Source: RGIG8775 sp045660295 (GTDB taxonomy: Bacteria > Bacillota > Clostridia > Oscillospirales > CAG-272). From it: a stretch of 31,021 nucleotides of DNA. The stretch lies in contig JAZRDN010000005.1 in the NCBI GenBank assembly GCA_045660295.1, positions 1-31,021 on the forward strand, written 5' to 3'. This document shows positions 17,348 to 24,440 of the stretch, piece by piece (position 1 is the stretch's first letter; the number at the start of each line of letters is the position of its first letter). Below the pieces are notes generated by a model. It saw only the letters and a list, made by a program, of their open reading frames with translations, had not been told where the DNA came from and did not search any database. The position numbers and the translations under genes are program-made.

Positions 17348-18295
17348 TTATCTGTTCAAGTAAAGTCTGCGGCAAAGAAGCGCTATGCCCGCCGCATTAT
17401 CTGCCGAGAATTGAGGCTCGGCAAAAAAGGTGTTTTCTTTTCTCAATCTGTTCTGCAAAATCGAACAGCTCATCACGCCGCCGCTGTAAACGATTGGATA
17501 GCCCTCGTATCTTGACTTGATATCCTCTGTTATCCGCTCAAGCGTAGCGCCCACAAAATCGAGCACGTATGCCGCTACAAGATTTTTGTCTTGAGTCTCA
17601 TTATAAAGTCCGAGAGCCTTATTTTCAAGCCCCGAAAGATTGCAATAGCCGTTCTTTACGCAGATTTGCGGCTTGGCATGCTTACCGTTATGTTCAAGCG
17701 CAAGCCTTTCAAGCTCTGCCCCGCACGGAAACTTAAGCCCCATTGCCACGCCTGTGCGGTCTATCGCCTGCCCTGCGTTTATGTCCTTGGTCCCGCCGAT
17801 TATCTCGCACTCAAAGTCGAAGCCCTTGGGTGTGACCAAAAGCGCCTCGGTAGTTCCGCCCGAAACGTGAAAAGCGAGAAACGGCTTTTTTAACAATTCC
17901 TCGGGCATTCCTCCCGAATAAGCCGCAGCCATAACGTGTCCGTTCTGGTGAGAAAGCTCAAAGAGAGGAAGCTGCATGGTTTTCGCCATAGCATACGCCG
18001 CCGACTTTCCCGCAAGGAAGCAAGGCATATACGAGCCCTCACACGAGCGCGGAGAGGTCGAAACACCTATAGCGACAGGCGTATACTTCTCAAAAAGCGC
18101 ATCTGCCACGGAAAATATTTCGGGCAGATTCTTTGTGTGAAGAAAAACGGCATCGCTCTGGCGAAGCCCTCTTTCGCCCTCTTTAACCACAAGCGGAATT
18201 TTGAGGTTTGCCACTACTTTGCCTTCCATGTCGGATACGGCAAGCGAAGTCGTATAATTACTTGTATCGATTCCGATACAACACAGCTCACTCAT
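17348..18295 (-). CDS. Kae1/TsaD-like (peptidase M22-type) protein, likely a paralogue of TsaD
   Basis: 315 aa ASKHA-fold protein. It has a phosphate-binding N terminus (CCIGIDTSNYTTSLAV) and the metal-binding HxxxH motif as H116-QNG-H120. HVSGGTTEALLV follows, and SGGV near the C terminus and an Asp in SADNAAGIAL complete the active-site residues seen in TsaD. True TsaD makes the t6A modification of tRNA with TsaB/C/E. This protein is shorter and more divergent, and it sits in a nusB-xseA context rather than with tsaB/tsaE or rimI, so I call it a TsaD-like paralogue. The ATG overlaps the nusB stop by eight bases. Confidence 0.8.
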   Translation of the reverse strand: MSELCCIGIDTSNYTTSLAVSDMEGKVVANLKIPLVVKEGERGLRQSDAVFLHTKNLPEIFSVADALFEKYTPVAIGVSTSPRSCEGSYMPCFLAGKSAAYAMAKTMQLPLFELSHQNGHVMAAAYSGGMPEELLKKPFLAFHVSGGTTEALLVTPKGFDFECEIIGGTKDINAGQAIDRTGVAMGLKFPCGAELERLALEHNGKHAKPQICVKNGYCNLSGLENKALGLYNETQDKNLVAAYVLDFVGATLERITEDIKSRYEGYPIVYSGGVMSCSILQNRLRKENTFFAEPQFSADNAAGIALLCRRLYLNR

Positions 18296-18737
18296 TGCCT
18301 TCGGTCTGAACCTCAACAGTATCCTTTACCTTGTTAAGGACGCCGTTGATAAAGCCCTTTGCCTTGGGATCGTCATATTTTTTGGAAAGCTCGATAGCCT
18401 CGTTTATAGAAATTACCGCAGGAATATCCTCCACGTAAAGTATCTCATATACCGCGATACGCAAAATGCAAAGAGAAAGCTTTGATATTCTCGTGGTCTT
18501 CCAGCCCTCAGCCGCTTTATTGATATAGCCGTCAATTATTTCGAGCTTGTCCTCAAGATCGAAATACATAGCCTTTACGTAATTGCGAGTATCCTGAGAA
18601 AGCTCACGCTCCTCGGCAGAAATAACATATATCTCCTCGGGAGTTTCGTCTTTTCTGAACTCGCTTTCAAACATGATTTCAAGCAGGGCGTTTCTGCGCT
18701 CTCTTTTTTCCTGAACGGTGATCTTGCGATTTGTCAT
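18288..18737 (-). CDS. nusB: Transcription antitermination factor NusB
   Basis: 149 aa. An all-helical NusB fold: Arg-rich N terminus (EKRERRNALLEIMFESEF), ...YVKAMYFDLEDKLEIIDGYINKAAEGWKTTRISKLSLCILRIAVYEIL and the signature IPAVISINEAIELSKKYDDPKAKGFINGVLNKV. It binds boxA RNA together with NusE in rRNA antitermination. The start is placed at 18737 (AAAGG upstream); the 13-codon upstream extension has no ribosome-binding site. It is the first gene of the eleven-gene operon running to ybaK. Confidence 0.96.
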   Translation of the reverse strand: MTNRKITVQEKRERRNALLEIMFESEFRKDETPEEIYVISAEERELSQDTRNYVKAMYFDLEDKLEIIDGYINKAAEGWKTTRISKLSLCILRIAVYEILYVEDIPAVISINEAIELSKKYDDPKAKGFINGVLNKVKDTVEVQTEGNE

Positions 18738-18792
18738 CTTTAAATTGCCTTTCTTATAACATACAATATTGCACAAATATCCATTATATTAT

Positions 18793-18821
18793 ATTATAAG
18801 ACTTTTTAAAGAAAAAGTCAA
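18793..18821 (-). promoter_or_regulatory. SigA promoter of the nusB-ybaK operon
   Basis: Minus-strand TTGACT (18816-18821), a 17-base spacer and TATAAT (18793-18798), about 55 bases before nusB. No other strong promoter is seen between here and ybaK, and most junctions overlap or are under 25 bases. Confidence 0.83.
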
Positions 18822-18857
18822 CCGCATAAACAAGATTTTATTCATTTTTTATGAATA

Positions 18858-18877
18858 TTTATCGATGTTTCGATAAA
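18858..18877. promoter_or_regulatory. Perfect inverted repeat between the divergent nusB and ireB promoters
   Basis: TTTATCGA-TGTT-TCGATAAA has 8-bp arms and a 4-base spacer. It is 15 bases upstream of the ireB -35 box and 36 bases from the nusB -35 box. It has the form of a dimeric regulator operator; the regulator is unknown. Confidence 0.4.
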
Positions 18878-18892
18878 GTTTTCAAAATACTC

Positions 18893-18921
18893 TTGAAAAA
18901 ATCACAATAATATTATATAAT
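18893..18921 (+). promoter_or_regulatory. SigA promoter of ireB-ribF
   Basis: TTGAAA (18893-18898), a 17-base spacer and TATAAT (18916-18921). The leader is about 27 bases and contains AAAGGAG ahead of the ireB ATG. Confidence 0.85.
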
Positions 18922-18954
18922 AGACCTAACAGCATAACAAAGGAGACTAAAGAT

Positions 18955-19218
18955 ATGCTTAACAAAACACCAAATGAGGCAACTCAACAGTTCACTATTA
19001 ACAAGGACGGAAAGACTGACACAAAGAAGATCCTCAAAGAGATCTATTACGCGCTCAACGAAAAGGGCTACAACCCCATTAACCAGATCGTAGGTTATCT
19101 CCTCTCCGAGGACCCCACCTACATAACCAATTACAAAAACGCGCGCGCTCTTATCCGCTACATCGACCGCGACGAGCTTCTCAACGAGCTTGTAAAGAAT
19201 TATCTGGGGGTAAAATAA
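18955..19218 (+). CDS. ireB: IreB-family regulatory phosphoprotein (UPF0297/DUF965)
   Basis: 87 aa, full family length. Conserved blocks are ILKEIYYALNEKGYNPINQIVGYLLSEDPTYIT and NARALIRYIDRDELLNELVKNYL. In Enterococcus faecalis IreB is phosphorylated by the PASTA kinase IreK and affects cephalosporin resistance; the N-terminal threonines (T5, T10, T14) are candidate targets. It is followed eight bases later by ribF; in other Firmicutes it often precedes ruvX. Confidence 0.93.
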   Translation: MLNKTPNEATQQFTINKDGKTDTKKILKEIYYALNEKGYNPINQIVGYLLSEDPTYITNYKNARALIRYIDRDELLNELVKNYLGVK

Positions 19219-19225
19219 TCTCCCG

Positions 19226-20170
19226 ATGACGGTAATAAACTTACACACGTTACAGATTGAAAGTCCCTCTGCAAGCACCGTTTTGTGCCTCGGCAACTTT
19301 GACGGTGTGCACATAGGGCACCGCACACTGGCAAAAGAGACCGCGCGCCGCAAGAACGAGCTTTCGGAAAAATATTCCGAGTTAAAAAGCGGCGCATGGT
19401 TTTTCGGGCGCGCGCCTCTGGAGGTCATAACAGGCAAGGCTCAGCCTCACATAACAGATTTTGAGCAAAAGCTGGAGCTTTTCGCTGAGCTTGGGCTTGA
19501 TTACGCCTTTGTTTACGACTACGAGGAAATAGGCGGGTATTCACCCGAGAAATTCGTTTCGGACGTGTTAAAAAGAGAGTGCCGATGCGTTTTTGCGGTC
19601 TGTGGCTATAATTTCAAATTCGGAAAAGGGGCGGCGGGAGACGCGGCTCTGCTTTCGCGTTTAATGGACGGTAACGCGGCGATAATCGACAAGGTTTCGC
19701 TCGACGGACAAAACGTAAGCTCCAGCGAGATACGCAAGCTTATCGCTGACGGCGACATGGAGTTGGCAAACGCTCTGCTTGGGCGCAATCATTTTATCTG
19801 TAACGAGGTAGTGCACGGAAAGCATCTGGGAAGAAGGCTTGGAATTCCAACCATAAACCAAAAAATTCCCGACGGCTTTGCGACACCCAAAAAAGGTATT
19901 TATATCTCACGCGCTCTTATTGACGGAAAATATTACGGCTCGGTTTCAAACGTAGGCTTTCGTCCCTCGGTAGAGGACACTGCTTTTATGAACTGCGAAA
20001 CCCATATCATCGGCTTTGATGGTGACTTATACGGACAGAAAATAAAGGTTGAGTTTTTAAAAAGGCTGCGTGACGAGAAGAAGTTTGACAATATTGACGG
20101 CTTAAGAGCTCAGATACTGACTGACATTGAACGAACCAAAGATTATTTCAGAAAAAAACAGGAGGCATGA
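19226..20170 (+). CDS. ribF: Bifunctional riboflavin kinase / FAD synthetase
   Basis: 314 aa. The N-terminal FAD synthetase (nucleotidyltransferase) domain carries LGNFDGVHIGHRTL and, further on, the SSSEIRKLI block. The C-terminal flavokinase domain carries GKHLGRRLGIPTINQ, SNVGFRPSV and ETHIIGFDGDLYGQKIKVEF. Together they convert riboflavin to FMN and FAD. The ribosome-binding site is poor (GGGGGT about 15 bases upstream), so translation may be coupled to ireB. No FMN riboswitch fits in the gap. Confidence 0.96.
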   Translation: MTVINLHTLQIESPSASTVLCLGNFDGVHIGHRTLAKETARRKNELSEKYSELKSGAWFFGRAPLEVITGKAQPHITDFEQKLELFAELGLDYAFVYDYEEIGGYSPEKFVSDVLKRECRCVFAVCGYNFKFGKGAAGDAALLSRLMDGNAAIIDKVSLDGQNVSSSEIRKLIADGDMELANALLGRNHFICNEVVHGKHLGRRLGIPTINQKIPDGFATPKKGIYISRALIDGKYYGSVSNVGFRPSVEDTAFMNCETHIIGFDGDLYGQKIKVEFLKRLRDEKKFDNIDGLRAQILTDIERTKDYFRKKQEA

Positions 20171-20174
20171 TCTT

Positions 20175-21491
20175 ATGAAAAAGAATTTTTGCATAAGAGC
20201 CATGTCTCTTTTTCTTGTTTTACTGACGGTATATGCCCTTGCGCTTCCCTGTCTTGCGGCTGAAAATCAGCCGTCCATGGCAAATGTTGGCGCGGTATGT
20301 GTGGTAAACGCCGAACACAGAAAGATAGTGCTCCAAAAGGACGTTCACAAGGTGATCTACCCTGCCTCAACAGTAAAGCTTATGACGGCGCTGGTGGTTC
20401 ACGATGCTTACGTGGGCAAACTTACCGAAAAGATAACGATAACAAAACCAATGCTTGACGCCACCACGGGACGGCATCTTGGGCTTGCGGTCGGAGAATC
20501 GTTAAGCGTAGAGGATCTGCTTTACGCCCTGCTTATAGGCGGGTACAACGACGCGGCGAATATTCTCGCTTTCGCTGTCTCGGGCAGTATCGAACAATTC
20601 TGCGAGCTTATGAACGCCAAGGCGGACGAGCTTGGGGCAACCGACACATACTACACGAACCCCACGGGCTTACACGACGACGCAATGGTGACAACCGCTT
20701 ACGATACAGCGCTTATCGGGCTTGAGTTTCTGAACAATTCCGAGTTGTTCCCCATAACCAAGGCAATAAAGCATACTATGTCCGTAACAGGTGAAAGCGG
20801 AGAATTTACAATTTACAACCGCAATTATCTTATCACCACAAGCATGACCGAGGACTATTATTATTCCTACGCCGAGGGCATGAATGCGGGCGCTACCGAC
20901 GAGGGCGGCGACTGCGCGGTCACGGCTGGACGGCTTGACGGTCTTACATACGTTTGTGTGGTAATGGGAGGAGATGTCTCCGACCCCGACGAAAATCACG
21001 CCTACAAGGTTGCAAAAAACACTTTAAGATACGCGCTTGTAAACTTCTCTGTAATAAAGCTGAAGTCGCAAAAAGCAACGATAGCGACTCTCCCCGTGGA
21101 ATTCTCGGCAACCGACGACAAGGTAACGGTAAAGATGAACAAGGATCTTTCGTCGCTCATGTATTCCGGAGTGAACGTGGATAACGAGGTCGAATTTGTC
21201 ACCGAGCTCGATTACGAGGTGCTGAACGCTCCCTTTGACGAGGGACACGTTGTAGGGCGCATAAAGGCTTATTACAAGGACAATCTGCTTGACGAGGCGG
21301 AGCTTGTGACCGAAAAAGGTGTCGACTCTCACGGTTTCCTTGTGTTTATGTACCACATGAAAAGACTGACGCAAAATCCGCTGTTTATTATCCCTCTCCT
21401 GCTCGCCGTAGGCGCATTCGTTTACTACAAGATAAAGACGGGCGGTGGCAAAAAGCATGAAAAGCGGAGACGAAGAAGATATTACTATTGA
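20175..21491 (+). CDS. S11-family D-alanyl-D-alanine carboxypeptidase-like protein with degenerate motifs
   Basis: 438 aa DacF/PBP5-like exported protein. A signal peptide (residues 1-29, ending ALPCLAA), an SxxK motif S65-T-V-K68 with the usual PAST context, a C-terminal beta domain, and a C-terminal membrane anchor (NPLFIIPLLLAVGAFVYY) followed by a very basic tail ending RRRRRYYY. Two catalytic motifs differ from the family: the SxN position reads G123-Y-N125 and the KTG triad reads N237-A-G239 in GMNAGATDEGG. D-Ala-D-Ala cleavage is therefore uncertain; it may bind peptidoglycan or use altered chemistry. The start at 20175 is chosen because GGAGG lies nine bases upstream. Confidence 0.85.
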   Translation: MKKNFCIRAMSLFLVLLTVYALALPCLAAENQPSMANVGAVCVVNAEHRKIVLQKDVHKVIYPASTVKLMTALVVHDAYVGKLTEKITITKPMLDATTGRHLGLAVGESLSVEDLLYALLIGGYNDAANILAFAVSGSIEQFCELMNAKADELGATDTYYTNPTGLHDDAMVTTAYDTALIGLEFLNNSELFPITKAIKHTMSVTGESGEFTIYNRNYLITTSMTEDYYYSYAEGMNAGATDEGGDCAVTAGRLDGLTYVCVVMGGDVSDPDENHAYKVAKNTLRYALVNFSVIKLKSQKATIATLPVEFSATDDKVTVKMNKDLSSLMYSGVNVDNEVEFVTELDYEVLNAPFDEGHVVGRIKAYYKDNLLDEAELVTEKGVDSHGFLVFMYHMKRLTQNPLFIIPLLLAVGAFVYYKIKTGGGKKHEKRRRRRYYY

Positions 21492-21506
21492 TTTATCCAC
21501 ATACAT

Positions 21507-21542
21507 AAAGAAGTGACAGCCGATTGCGGCTGTCACTTCTTT
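21507..21542. terminator. Bidirectional intrinsic terminator
   Basis: A perfect 16-bp stem (AAAGAAGTGACAGCCG with its complement) around an ATTG loop, ending in short T runs on both sides. It lies between the convergent carboxypeptidase-like gene and sigG, touching the sigG stop codon at 21541. Confidence 0.88.
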
Positions 21543-22314
21543 ATATTTGCTTTCGTATTCTTTCAAGCGCGCCTTTTTCCAGTCGGGATACCTGTGCTTG
21601 GGAGATTCCTATTTCCTCGGCAATTTCGACCTGGGTTTTGTTTTTATAAAAACGCATATTTATTATCTTACGTTCCCTGTCGTTGAGCGTTTTCATTGCT
21701 TCTCGGAGGGCTATGCTTTCAAGCCATATCTCGTCGCTGCTTCCGGAGTCGCTTAACTGATCCATAACGTACAGCGAATCTCCGTTTTCGCTATACACAG
21801 GCTCATAAAGCGAGATCGGCTCGATTATAGCTTCCATGGCGCGCACGACAGATTCACGCGGCTCGCCTATTTTTGCGGCGATCTCGTCGGCGGTTGGCTC
21901 TCGCTCCTTTTCGGCGATAAGCTCCTCCCTTGCCTGCAGTGAGCGATACGCCATATCTCTTGTGGAACGGCTTATTCTTATTGAGGTATTATCACGCAGA
22001 TATCTGCGTATCTCTCCTATTATCATGGGAACAGCGTAGGTTGAGAATTTTACGTCCAAGTCAAGGTTGAAATTATCAACCGCCTTTATAAGTCCTATAC
22101 ACCCAACCTGAAAAAGGTCATCAAGATTCTCGTTTCGGTTGGTAAATCTTTGGATTATACTTAAAACAAGGCGAAGATTTCCGTATATCAGCTTATGCCG
22201 CGCCTGCTCGTCCCCAGCCTTGCTCCTTGTCAAGAGGTCTCTTTTTTCATCGTCGGTAAGTGTTTTTAGTTTTGATGTATTTACACCGCATATTTCGACT
22301 TTATTATAATACAT
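21541..22314 (-). CDS. sigG: RNA polymerase sporulation sigma factor SigG
   Basis: 257 aa sigma-70 family factor of the late forespore. The N terminus KVEICGVNTSKL is the anti-sigma (SpoIIAB/Gin) contact region typical of SigG. Region 2 reads GNLRLVLSIIQRF...LDDLFQVGCIGLIKAVDNFNLDLDVKFSTYAVPMIIGEIRRYLRD; region 4 contains LNDRERKIINMRFYKNKTQVEIAEEIGISQAQVSRLEK. The start at 22314 (GGGAGAT upstream) matches SigG proteins; the 39-codon in-frame extension runs through a repeat and is rejected. Unlike the common spoIIGA-sigE-sigG cluster, sigG stands alone here. Its leader contains a repeat relic at 22336-22375. Confidence 0.94.
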   Translation of the reverse strand: MYYNKVEICGVNTSKLKTLTDDEKRDLLTRSKAGDEQARHKLIYGNLRLVLSIIQRFTNRNENLDDLFQVGCIGLIKAVDNFNLDLDVKFSTYAVPMIIGEIRRYLRDNTSIRISRSTRDMAYRSLQAREELIAEKEREPTADEIAAKIGEPRESVVRAMEAIIEPISLYEPVYSENGDSLYVMDQLSDSGSSDEIWLESIALREAMKTLNDRERKIINMRFYKNKTQVEIAEEIGISQAQVSRLEKGALERIRKQI

Positions 22315-22335
22315 TCGACATCTCCCGTGTTTCTT

Positions 22336-22375
22336 GCCTAGCCGCAAGAGAGTCGAACCCACAAGTCCTGCGGCT
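22336..22375. repeat. Short relic (C) of the interspersed element in the sigG leader
   Basis: CCTAGCCGCAAGAGAGTCGA and the following CCCACAAG match the terminal repeat of the element at 30658. The segment ends with TGCGGCTA, which pairs with TAGCCGCA at its start (8 bp). It therefore looks like two element ends brought together by an internal deletion. It lies 22-61 bases before the sigG ATG. Confidence 0.7.
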
Positions 22376-22413
22376 ACACCAAAAGTATTGACAGAAATGA
22401 CTGTCGAATATTC

Positions 22414-22452
22414 AAAAAAGTCCCTTGACAAAAACTGTCAAGAGACTTTTTT
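22414..22452 (-). terminator. Intrinsic terminator of the ABC efflux operon
   Basis: 17-bp stem with one mismatch: AAAAAAGTCCCTTGACA pairs with TGTCAAGAGACTTTTTT around an AAAAC loop. It begins nine bases after the permease stop codon, and a T run follows on the minus strand. Confidence 0.85.
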
Positions 22453-22460
22453 CTTACTGA

Positions 22461-23675
22461 TTATTCGCTTCTGAGCGCATCGATAGGATTAAGACGGCTC
22501 GCGCGTCTCGCAGGCGCCCAGCCGAAGATGATACCAACCGCAAGCGAGAAGAAGAAGCCAAGCGCAACCGCGCCGACATCTATGGTAAACGCCAATTCCA
22601 TAAGCGTGGCGGTAAGAATATATGAGACTATCTCACCCACAATTATTCCTATAATTCCGCCAAGCACAGAAAGAATTATCGATTCAAGCAAGAACTGAAG
22701 CTGGATGATACTCGGCTCCGCACCGAGCGCCTTTCGCAGACCTATCTCCTTAGTTCTCTCGGTCACGCTTACAAGCATCATATTCATGATACCTATACCG
22801 CCCACCACAAGCGCTATAGACGCGATACCCGCAAGCAGGCTCGACATCATATCGTTCATGGTATTCATCATCGTAAGCAGGCTATCCATATTAAACACGC
22901 TATATGCCGTATCTTCATGATTGAAGGTGTTGTCAAGAAGCAGTTCGAGTCTGTCAACAAGCTCGTCTGTTCGGTTTGTATCCTCAACGTACACCTCAAG
23001 ACTTGTGACGCTGTTCCTGCCGTTCAGTGTGAGTGCGTTTTTATAGGGGATATAGATATTGCCGTCGCTGTTGCTTCCGCCGTAAAGTATTGCCATGCTT
23101 GACATAATACTGTCGTCCTCACCGCAAAGACCGACGACGGTGTACTGAATTCCGCCTATTTTTATGGTCTCGCCCAACGGGTCAACTCCCGCGAAAAAGG
23201 TTTCGGCACAGGTTTTGTCGATAACGCAGACATTTACGTCTCCGCCCATATCACTGATTACAAGCGGTCGCCCGTACTCCACCGTTCCCTCGTTATGCAC
23301 GAAATAGGTGTGATTTTTACCAGAAACGCTTACGTCATCACTGACGTAATTATTTCTAACCACCTTAGTCGCAACGCTTATTGACGGAGATATTCCCTCC
23401 ACGTTTTCAAGCGCTTCTATCTCCTTAAGGTCATGCTCGGAGAGCCCTTGCTTTAACGCTGTTCCGTTAGCGTTTACTGTAAGAGAGCCTGCGCCCATGC
23501 TTGAAAATTCGCTCATCATATAATCCGAAACACCGGAAACAGTGGTAACAAGCGCGATAACGGCGGCAACGCCGATTATTATTCCCAGCATGGTGAGAAA
23601 TGAACGCATTTTATTGCCCCAGATGTTCTGGACCGACATCTTAAAGCTCTGCTTTACAAGCCCGAATTTAAGCAT
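22461..23675 (-). CDS. ABC transporter permease, MacB/FtsX type
   Basis: 404 aa. It has the MacB layout: one N-terminal transmembrane helix (MRSFLTMLGIIIGVAAVIALVTTVSG), a large extracytoplasmic MacB-PCD domain (about residues 50-270), then an FtsX domain with three helices (MSSLLAGIASIALVVGGIGIMNMMLVSVTERTKEIGLRKALGA and two more) ending RRASRLNPIDALRSE. Such permeases act as mechanotransmitters rather than as classical channels. The start at 23675 has GGAGGT seven bases upstream; it overlaps the ATPase stop by eight bases. Confidence 0.95.
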   Translation of the reverse strand: MLKFGLVKQSFKMSVQNIWGNKMRSFLTMLGIIIGVAAVIALVTTVSGVSDYMMSEFSSMGAGSLTVNANGTALKQGLSEHDLKEIEALENVEGISPSISVATKVVRNNYVSDDVSVSGKNHTYFVHNEGTVEYGRPLVISDMGGDVNVCVIDKTCAETFFAGVDPLGETIKIGGIQYTVVGLCGEDDSIMSSMAILYGGSNSDGNIYIPYKNALTLNGRNSVTSLEVYVEDTNRTDELVDRLELLLDNTFNHEDTAYSVFNMDSLLTMMNTMNDMMSSLLAGIASIALVVGGIGIMNMMLVSVTERTKEIGLRKALGAEPSIIQLQFLLESIILSVLGGIIGIIVGEIVSYILTATLMELAFTIDVGAVALGFFFSLAVGIIFGWAPARRASRLNPIDALRSE

Positions 23676-24423
23676 CCTCCACACCTCCCTCGCTTATATT
23701 GCCATCAAGTATACGCACTATGCGCTTTGCGTGACGTGCGATATTAACGTCGTGGGTTATCATGATTATAGTTCTGCCCTCTCGGTTAAGCTCGTTGAAT
23801 ATATCCATTACCTGCGCGCCTGTTTTTTGGTCAAGTGCGCCCGTAGGCTCGTCGGCAAGCAATATCGTGGGATTTGTGGCGATAGCTCTGGCAATAGCAA
23901 CACGCTGTTGCTGACCACCCGACATCTGATTGGGGAAGTGATAGAGTTTATCGTCAAGTCCGACACGGTACAGCATTTCGGTGGCACGCTCTATGCGCTG
24001 TTTATGTGACAGCCCCGCATATATAAGCGGAAGCTCTACGTTTTCAAGCGCGGTCTGTCTTTGAAGCAGGTGAAAGGACTGAAAGATAAAGCCTATTTCC
24101 TGACTCCTTATCCTCGCAAGCTCCTTTTCATCCTGATTGGCGATGTGCTTACCCGAAAGATAATATTCACCGCTCGTTGGTGTATCAAGACACCCGATAA
24201 TATTCATCAGCGTTGATTTGCCGCTTCCCGAAGGTCCAAGAACTGCCAGAAATTCGCCCTCGTACACGTCAAGGTCTATTCCCTTAAGCACCACGGAAGT
24301 CTCGTCACCCATCTGATACTCCTTGACTATCCCCTTCATGGAAAGTATCTTACGGCGCTCGCCGTCAGGCATCTTTGGCTGTTCCCCGTGCTGAGCACGG
24401 TCATTGTTTTTCAAAGAACTCAT
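23668..24423 (-). CDS. ABC transporter ATP-binding protein, MacB/LolD type
   Basis: 251 aa. Walker A GPSGSGKST, Q-loop IFQSFHLL, signature MSGGQQQRVAIARAIA, Walker B ILLADEPTGALD and switch His in MITHD are all present, so the ATPase should be active. An extra hydrophilic N-terminal tail of about 28 residues (SSLKNNDRAQHGEQPKMPDG) precedes the domain. GGAGGATAAAT sets the start at 24423. It lies 17 bases after the adaptor gene and is coupled to the permease. Confidence 0.96.
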   Translation of the reverse strand: MSSLKNNDRAQHGEQPKMPDGERRKILSMKGIVKEYQMGDETSVVLKGIDLDVYEGEFLAVLGPSGSGKSTLMNIIGCLDTPTSGEYYLSGKHIANQDEKELARIRSQEIGFIFQSFHLLQRQTALENVELPLIYAGLSHKQRIERATEMLYRVGLDDKLYHFPNQMSGGQQQRVAIARAIATNPTILLADEPTGALDQKTGAQVMDIFNELNREGRTIIMITHDVNIARHAKRIVRILDGNISEGGVEDA

Positions 24424-24440
24424 ATTTATCCTCCGAAAAC

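Noticed and set aside
18849..18866. Possible ARG box near the ireB promoter (TGAAT-ATTT-ATCGA)
   Set aside because: Only the left half-site matches; the right half has mismatches at conserved positions.
19219..19225. FMN riboswitch before ribF
   Set aside because: Only a few bases separate ireB and ribF; there is no space for the aptamer.
22315..22431. N-terminal extension of SigG by 39 codons
   Set aside because: It translates the repeat relic; SigG proteins begin near KVEICGV, and GGGAGAT supports the ATG at 22314.
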